DNA from: Nocardia niigatensis NBRC 100131
Lineage (GTDB): Bacteria > Actinomycetota > Actinomycetes > Mycobacteriales > Mycobacteriaceae
Length of the DNA stretch: 64,000 nucleotides
Assembly (NCBI RefSeq): GCF_000308655.1
Contig: NZ_BAGC01000043.1
Location: forward strand, 62,001-126,000
Direction of reading: 5' to 3'
Shown one piece after another: positions 59,286 through 64,000 of this stretch. Every line of letters begins with the position of its first letter. The stretch's first letter is position 1. The notes beneath the pieces are model-generated. The model did no database searches and was not told the origin of the DNA. It saw only the letters and a program-made list of their open reading frames with translations. The position numbers and the translations under genes were made by a program.

Positions 59286-60586
59286 GCGCGCACCGCTCCC
59301 CCGCCGTGGCCCGGCTGAAACGAGCCCGCTGGATCATGTCCGCGCTGGTCACGGTGATCACCGCGACAGCCGTGCTGGTGTTCGGGTTCGTGGCCGCCTC
59401 CATCGACGCGCAGGCGCGCGAGACCCGGGCGCAGGATCAGGCCGAGCAGGTGGCAGGCGGGCTGGCCCGGGCCATCCAGCACGACGACGCCAAGGTGCTG
59501 GACCTGTCCACCGTCATCGACGACGAGCTGGGCAAGGGGCCTACGGCGGTGGTGGTGGCGGTGCGCAAACCGGGCGAGCCGTGGAAGCAGGCGCATACCT
59601 ATCAGCGTTCGCTGATGCCCGACGACACCCAGATCTCCACGCTCGCAACGCAAACCGAAGATCACGCCGAGGGGCTGCTCTATCAGGGCAGCCGGTTCGC
59701 GGGCACCGATATCACCGGGCGCTCGGTGACGGTGGCGGGCGCGCCGGTGTTCTGGAACGACTGGGACAGCATCGTGGTCATCCTGGCCGGGACCGAGTCC
59801 ATGGCCGATGCGGGGGCGCATCGAATCCTGGTGTGGGAGTTGCTGATCGGCGGCGCCGTGCTGGTGCTGCTGTCGGCCGCGGCGACCTTCCTGCTGTCGG
59901 GCCGCAGTCAACGGCAGGCGCTGCGCATGCTGGACGAGCACGAGCAGTTCCTGGGCGATGCCGCGCACGAATTGCGCACGCCGCTCACCACATTGAAGCT
60001 GCTCACCGAATCGAGGCCCAAGCCGGAGGAAGTACAGCAGACGCTGGCCGAGGCGCGCCGGCTGGCGGACCGGATGGCGCGGCTGGTGACCGGGCTGCTG
60101 GCCCGCGCCCGCATGCAGTCCGGCATCGCCGAACCCGAGCGCACCCTGCTGCGGCTGGATCAGCTGGCGGAGGCGGTGGCCGAGGAGGCCGCCGACGAGC
60201 GCATCGTGGTGACTGCGCATCCCAGCGTGGTGGTGGGCGATCCGCAACTGCTGAGCCTGGCGATCCGGAACATGCTGGAGAACGGCCTGACTCACGGCGC
60301 GGTGAACCGGTCCGCACCGGTCGAGGTGCATGTGGCGGAGGGGCGGGTCAGCATTCGCGACCACGGCCCGGGCGTCGATCCGGTCATGTCGGCCAGCCCG
60401 TTCAATCGGGGGGCGGCGGGGCGCAGCGGGCGCAATGGCATCGGGCTGGCGCTGGTCGCGTGGGTGGCGGAGGCGCACGGCGGCAATGCCTCCATCGAGC
60501 CGGCGGTCGGTGGCGGCGCTATCGCGACACTGTGGCTGCCGCCCGCCGACATCACGGCGGGCAGTCCGGTCGCCGCGCACCGTTAG
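59282..60586 (+). CDS. Sensor histidine kinase
   Basis: 434 residues from GTG 59282. Two membrane helices (MSALVTVITATAVLVFGFVA near 19-38 and LVWELLIGGAVLVLLSAAAT near 184-203) bound an extracytoplasmic sensor of about 140 residues. There is no HAMP linker. H box with phospho-His229 (DAAHELRTPLTTLK), N box RNMLENGLTH, G1 RDHGPGVDP, G2 GIGLALVAWVAEAHGG. Signal unknown. Translationally coupled to the response regulator by GTGA. Confidence 0.95.
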   Translation: MSAHRSPAVARLKRARWIMSALVTVITATAVLVFGFVAASIDAQARETRAQDQAEQVAGGLARAIQHDDAKVLDLSTVIDDELGKGPTAVVVAVRKPGEPWKQAHTYQRSLMPDDTQISTLATQTEDHAEGLLYQGSRFAGTDITGRSVTVAGAPVFWNDWDSIVVILAGTESMADAGAHRILVWELLIGGAVLVLLSAAATFLLSGRSQRQALRMLDEHEQFLGDAAHELRTPLTTLKLLTESRPKPEEVQQTLAEARRLADRMARLVTGLLARARMQSGIAEPERTLLRLDQLAEAVAEEAADERIVVTAHPSVVVGDPQLLSLAIRNMLENGLTHGAVNRSAPVEVHVAEGRVSIRDHGPGVDPVMSASPFNRGAAGRSGRNGIGLALVAWVAEAHGGNASIEPAVGGGAIATLWLPPADITAGSPVAAHR

Positions 60587-60652
60587 CGAAACCCGCGCTT
60601 GGCGTTTCGCCGGACGGACGACCGTGGTTGCGCGCACGATGGATGGGTGGAT

Positions 60653-61303
60653 GTGACAGGGGCGGGACTGGAATCACTGACCATGGTGCGGCACGGCCAG
60701 AGCATCGCGAACGCGGCGCCGTACAGCGGCGCGGAGGAGTTCGTCACCGGACTCCGGGATGCCGATGTGCCGCTGACCGAGCTGGGCGAGGCGCAGGCGA
60801 CGGCCACCGGGAAGCGACTGGCCGAGGTCGATCCGGGCTTCGACCTGGTGCTCTGCTCGCCATACCTGCGTACCCGCGAGACCGCGCGCATCGCGCTCGG
60901 ACACCTGACACCGCCGCCCGTGTACTTCGACGAGCGGATCCGGGACCGGGAGCCGGGGGTGCTGTTCGGGCTCACCAGACTCGGCATCCAGCGGCGCTTC
61001 CCGGACGAGTACCGCGAGATGCAGCGTTCGGGCGGCTTCTACCATCGCCCGCGCGGCGGCGAATCCTGGCCGGACGTCGCGCTGCGGCTGCGGGCGGTAC
61101 TGCGTGAAATGCACGGTCACGTCCTGGTTTTCACCCATGACATCGCAATCGTGCTGACCCGCTACATTTTCGGCGACCTCGACGAGGCCGAGATCAGCGC
61201 CCAGACCACCGCGCAGGTCCGCAATGCGTCCATAACCCGTTGGGAGCGCGACGATTCCGGTATGCGGCTCACCTCGTACAACGACACGAGCCATCTGGGC
61301 TGA
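60653..61303 (+). CDS. Histidine phosphatase family protein
   Basis: 216 residues from GTG 60653 (GTG 60647 also in frame). The phosphoglycerate-mutase-like motif LTMVRHGQSIANAAP supplies the catalytic His and Arg; LVLCSPYLRTRETARIAL and VLVFTHDIAIVLTR with the second His are present. Family members hydrolyse sugar or lipid phosphates; the substrate is unknown. It lies 66 bases after the kinase gene in the same direction. Confidence 0.9.
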   Translation: MTGAGLESLTMVRHGQSIANAAPYSGAEEFVTGLRDADVPLTELGEAQATATGKRLAEVDPGFDLVLCSPYLRTRETARIALGHLTPPPVYFDERIRDREPGVLFGLTRLGIQRRFPDEYREMQRSGGFYHRPRGGESWPDVALRLRAVLREMHGHVLVFTHDIAIVLTRYIFGDLDEAEISAQTTAQVRNASITRWERDDSGMRLTSYNDTSHLG

Positions 61304-61514
61304 GCCCCGCCACCGGTACGTCCACCCGGGCTGACAACAGGTTTCGTCCCGAGCCGGAGTCGCGTAGATCACGACGATGGCGCTCTCGAGCCTCGGGCAG
61401 GCGCGGGTTTGGCCCGCGTGCGCGCGGAAACTACGGTGTGTCGGGATTGCCGGGCTGTCATGCGGCGCCTGCCTGGCGCATGTGAGAAGTCACAAGTGCG
61501 CGGAAATCGCATTA

Positions 61515-61527
61515 CTGTGCTTCACAG
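61515..61527. promoter_or_regulatory. Short inverted repeat before pucR-type gene
   Basis: CTGTG-ctt-CACAG is a perfect 5-bp inverted repeat about 90 bases before the start at 61619, within the 315-base gap. It may be an operator; the rest of 61304-61618 holds no gene that I can support. Confidence 0.3.
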
Positions 61528-61618
61528 CAGAGATCGATCCGGCCGCTGCCGTTCACGGCATGCGTTAGCGTTTCAGGCCCCGGTAGGGGCACAACCCGGG
61601 GGTGGAAGGGAGTCACGG

Positions 61619-62896
61619 ATGTCCGTGGGAATTCCGGCCCGTACGGGGCTCACCGTGTCGGGCAGCCCGATATCGTCGCCGCTCAAGGATGTGCGCGGGC
61701 TCGCGCAGCACATGGTGGGTCATTTCGTCGAAACCGTGGCGCCGTGCGGGACGCTGCCCGGCGACGCCATTCACGGCGATGTCACCACCATCACCCGCAC
61801 CTGCCTGGAGCTGGCGGTGGGCATGCTGGACGGACGCGACATTCCGGAGCAGACCAAGCGCTTGGAGGAGGCCGCCGCGCAGTGGGCGCGGGAGGGCATC
61901 CCGATCGACACCATCCACCATGCCATCCACGAGGGTTTCAAGATCGGGTCGGAGCTGGTGATGGCCAATGCCATGGCCGGTCACGTGCGCCGCGAGGACG
62001 ACGATGGCGATGTCACGCTGGTCATTTCGGCCGCCGACATGGACAACATCATGGGCGGCGCCAAACTGGTGGTGGAACTGCTGGACCGGATGACCTCAGC
62101 GGTGGCCATGGCCTATGTGCGGGAGCTGCGGTCGGTGGTGAGCGAACACCACACGGCGGTGCACACGCTCACATCCGCGCTGCTGGGCGGGCACAGCACC
62201 TCCACCATGGCCCGCGAATGCGGCATCGAGATCGCCGAGACGTATCACGTACTGGCACTGGCGATTCCCGAACATCCCGAGGAGCACTCGCCCACCGTGA
62301 ACGGTGCGGTGGTGGCGCGGCGCAAGCTGCGCCGGGTGCAGGCCGAACTGGCACACCGGTATCCGGACCGGGTGTTGTCGCTGCTCAGCGTGGACGGCGG
62401 CACCCTGCTGGTGCCGAGCACCGCGCTCGTGGACGAGGAGCTGGACGAACTGATCGAGCAGCTGTCGCGAGCGGCCCGGGTGCCGATCACCGCGACGCTG
62501 GTTTCGGCCGCGCCGCAACAGATTCCGGACGCCGCCGACCAGGCGCACGAACTGCTCGACATCGTGCACCGGCTGCGGCTCGTGCGCGGCTTGTTCCGAT
62601 TCGACGAACTGGCACTGGAATACCAGCTGACCCGGCCGGGTCCGGGCCGCGATCACCTGGGGTCGCTGCTGGATCCGCTCGACGAGCACGCCGAGCTGCT
62701 GGAGACGCTGCAATCGCACATCAGCAACAACCTGAACCGGCAGCGCACCGCGCGCATGCTGCACGTGCACACCAATACGGTGGACTACCGGCTCAAACGG
62801 ATCGGGCAGCTGACCGGCTTCGATCCCACCCAGGCGTCGGGACTGTGGTACCTGCGCTCGGCGCTGGTGGCCCGCACGTATCAGGCGGCGGGCTGA
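61619..62896 (+). CDS. PucR-type helix-turn-helix transcriptional regulator
   Basis: 425 residues from ATG 61619, with GGAAGGGAG eight bases upstream. The C-terminal PucR/CdaR HTH is clear: LQSHISNNLNRQRTARMLHV, HTNTVDYRLKRIGQLTGFDP. The rest, with the CdaR GGDEF-like central part (LSVDGGTLLVPSTALVDEEL) and an N-terminal helical domain (HHAIHEGFKIGSELV), senses an unknown signal. It is convergent with the lipase gene, with 19 bases between stops. Confidence 0.92.
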   Translation: MSVGIPARTGLTVSGSPISSPLKDVRGLAQHMVGHFVETVAPCGTLPGDAIHGDVTTITRTCLELAVGMLDGRDIPEQTKRLEEAAAQWAREGIPIDTIHHAIHEGFKIGSELVMANAMAGHVRREDDDGDVTLVISAADMDNIMGGAKLVVELLDRMTSAVAMAYVRELRSVVSEHHTAVHTLTSALLGGHSTSTMARECGIEIAETYHVLALAIPEHPEEHSPTVNGAVVARRKLRRVQAELAHRYPDRVLSLLSVDGGTLLVPSTALVDEELDELIEQLSRAARVPITATLVSAAPQQIPDAADQAHELLDIVHRLRLVRGLFRFDELALEYQLTRPGPGRDHLGSLLDPLDEHAELLETLQSHISNNLNRQRTARMLHVHTNTVDYRLKRIGQLTGFDPTQASGLWYLRSALVARTYQAAG

Positions 62897-62915
62897 CAGA
62901 GCGAACCCGCGGGCG

Positions 62916-64000
62916 TCAGCAGTTGGCCGGCGCGGGCTCGCCGCGCATGCGGGCATCCAGCCAGGACAGCGCGGGCGGGAGACCGAGCACCGCGGCGGTG
63001 AGATGGTCCGGGACCGGAACCTGCACGCTCCACACCTGGGCGCCGGCGGCGCAGTAGCGGTGGATGGTGTTCACCACGGCGTCCACCGGGATCAGGCCGT
63101 CGATGGGTGAATGCCATTCGAAGACGGGCATATTCGGGACGCCGGGGTACAGCTCCAGGCTGTTCTCCTCTACCACCGAGCGGGCCTGCGGGTCGTCGGT
63201 CATGACCGTGGATTTGGCGATGTCCAGCGCGCCCTGGCCCGCGCCCGCGGCCAGAATGTCATTGGTGCAGCTGTTGAGCAGCTTGTCGCGCACGGCCAGG
63301 CCGTGCTCGTTGAGCTGGTCGGTGAGCGGAAACCGGTCCGGGTATTCGCGTTCGAGACCCAGCCCGGCCGCCAGCGCCAGCCCGAAGGCCGGATGCCGGT
63401 TCATGCCCAGGGCTTCCAGCATGCTGACCAGGTTCATGGGCACGCCGCCCATGGCCGCGCCCGCGAGGTGCAGGTCGGGGGCGTAGGAGGCGGCCAGCGC
63501 CGCGGCCCAGGCGGTAGCCATGCCGCCGCCCGAGTATCCGGCCATGGCGACCGGACTGTGCTCGACCTTCAGATCCGGGACGTGCTGCACGGCGCGAATG
63601 CCGTCGAGGGTGATCTGACCGCCGAGTTTGGCCACGCCGTAGGCGAATCGGGGGCCGAGGTGGTCGGGCAGGGCCAGCGTCCAGCCGCGCCGCAGCAGCA
63701 TGTTCCAGGCGGGGGCCTCGCGGACCACGAGGTTCGGGTCGCTGGTGTAGAGCACCCGCGAGACCGCGCACTGCGCGCCCAGGCCGTTGATGATCTGCTG
63801 GTAGGACAGCACGGGCGCGTCCGGGCGGCGGTTGCGCGGGGACAGCACCGTGGTGGTGGCCGCGATGGGCTGACCGGTGGAGTCGGTGGAGCGGAACTTG
63901 ATCAGCGTGACGTCGGTGCCGGGGAAGCTGGGCAGGGCGGGCATGGCGCGCAGGGCCAGCACGTCGCCCGGCTGGTGGTCGGCGATGTCGGCGGGGGCGG
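62916..64000 (-). CDS. Secretory lipase (LIP family), 5' end outside window
   Basis: The C-terminal 361 residues are in the window; the N-terminus, with any signal peptide, runs off the right edge. Alpha/beta-hydrolase motifs: LALPDHLGPRFAYG, nucleophile elbow VAMAGYSGGGMATAWA (GYSGG), MPVFEWHSPIDGLIP with the Asp, and VPVPDHLTAA with the His. The LIP family hydrolyses short or medium acyl esters; in actinobacteria it is secreted. The remnant at 15490-15889 belongs to the same family. Confidence 0.9.
   Translation of the reverse strand, partial: APADIADHQPGDVLALRAMPALPSFPGTDVTLIKFRSTDSTGQPIAATTTVLSPRNRRPDAPVLSYQQIINGLGAQCAVSRVLYTSDPNLVVREAPAWNMLLRRGWTLALPDHLGPRFAYGVAKLGGQITLDGIRAVQHVPDLKVEHSPVAMAGYSGGGMATAWAAALAASYAPDLHLAGAAMGGVPMNLVSMLEALGMNRHPAFGLALAAGLGLEREYPDRFPLTDQLNEHGLAVRDKLLNSCTNDILAAGAGQGALDIAKSTVMTDDPQARSVVEENSLELYPGVPNMPVFEWHSPIDGLIPVDAVVNTIHRYCAAGAQVWSVQVPVPDHLTAAVLGLPPALSWLDARMRGEPAPANC

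Overview
The window is high-GC actinobacterial chromosome, most likely from Nocardia or a close relative in the Mycobacteriales. The conserved genes keep the order of the Mycobacterium tuberculosis segment I recall as Rv3011c to Rv3048c: gatA-gatC, an ACT-domain gene, ligA, a MetE-like gene, mnmA-iscS, two acyltransferase genes, etfA-etfB, the methylglucose lipopolysaccharide genes, an acyltransferase, a PQQ-propeller lipoprotein, three methyltransferase-type genes, echA, a NUDIX gene, an ABC ATPase, serB2, ctaD, fecB and nrdF2. Gene-rich accessory stretches sit between these blocks. Names given by that comparison rest on memory of the synteny plus motifs seen here, not on a search.

Layout. 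0.1-12 kb: gatCA, ligA and several single genes (GNAT, two F420/PPOX-type or membrane genes, a lone AAA ATPase, a methyltransferase divergent from a TetR gene, a MetE-like gene). 12-14.8 kb: iscS-mnmA plus a translationally coupled small gene. 14.8-20.5 kb: accessory island with a decayed TetR/lipase pair, a small lipoprotein, an orphan protein, an HD-type protein, and a class F sortase paired with a secreted protein built of 16-residue glycine-rich repeats. 20.5-22.3 kb: OlsA/OlsB-like acyltransferase pair. 22.6-30.9 kb: second accessory island (QueA-like protein, SDRs, type II NADH dehydrogenase, LysR, TetR, DUF1707 protein, and a second decayed divergent pair of phosphotransferase and FAD monooxygenase). 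30.9-36.6 kb: etfBA, divergent from a methyltransferase, GH57 enzyme and glycosyltransferase (methylglucose lipopolysaccharide synthesis). 36.6-43.6 kb: cupin, DUF1697, acyltransferase, PQQ lipoprotein, a MerR-controlled drug-type ABC exporter, and a MarR/F420-enzyme pair. 43.6-53.1 kb: conserved block from the THUMP-like methyltransferase to serB2 and a nitronate monooxygenase, with small lipoprotein, chagasin-like and PTH2 genes inserted. 53.2-58 kb: a truncated ClC channel piece, ctaD, fecB, nrdF2. 58.6-64 kb: a two-component system, histidine phosphatase, PucR regulator and a secretory lipase cut by the window edge.

Regulatory sequence is unusually readable. Perfect or near-perfect inverted repeats lie in the divergent promoter regions of the TetR/SDR, MarR/PPOX and etfBA/methyltransferase pairs, upstream of the MerR-ABC operon (with a long promoter spacer), and upstream of nrdF2 (paired NrdR-like boxes 32 bp apart). 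Strong hairpins end many transcription units. I saw no tRNA, rRNA, CRISPR array, intact insertion sequence or prophage. The most interesting items are the sortase/repeat-protein pair, the two deletion scars at divergent gene pairs, and the predicted operators.
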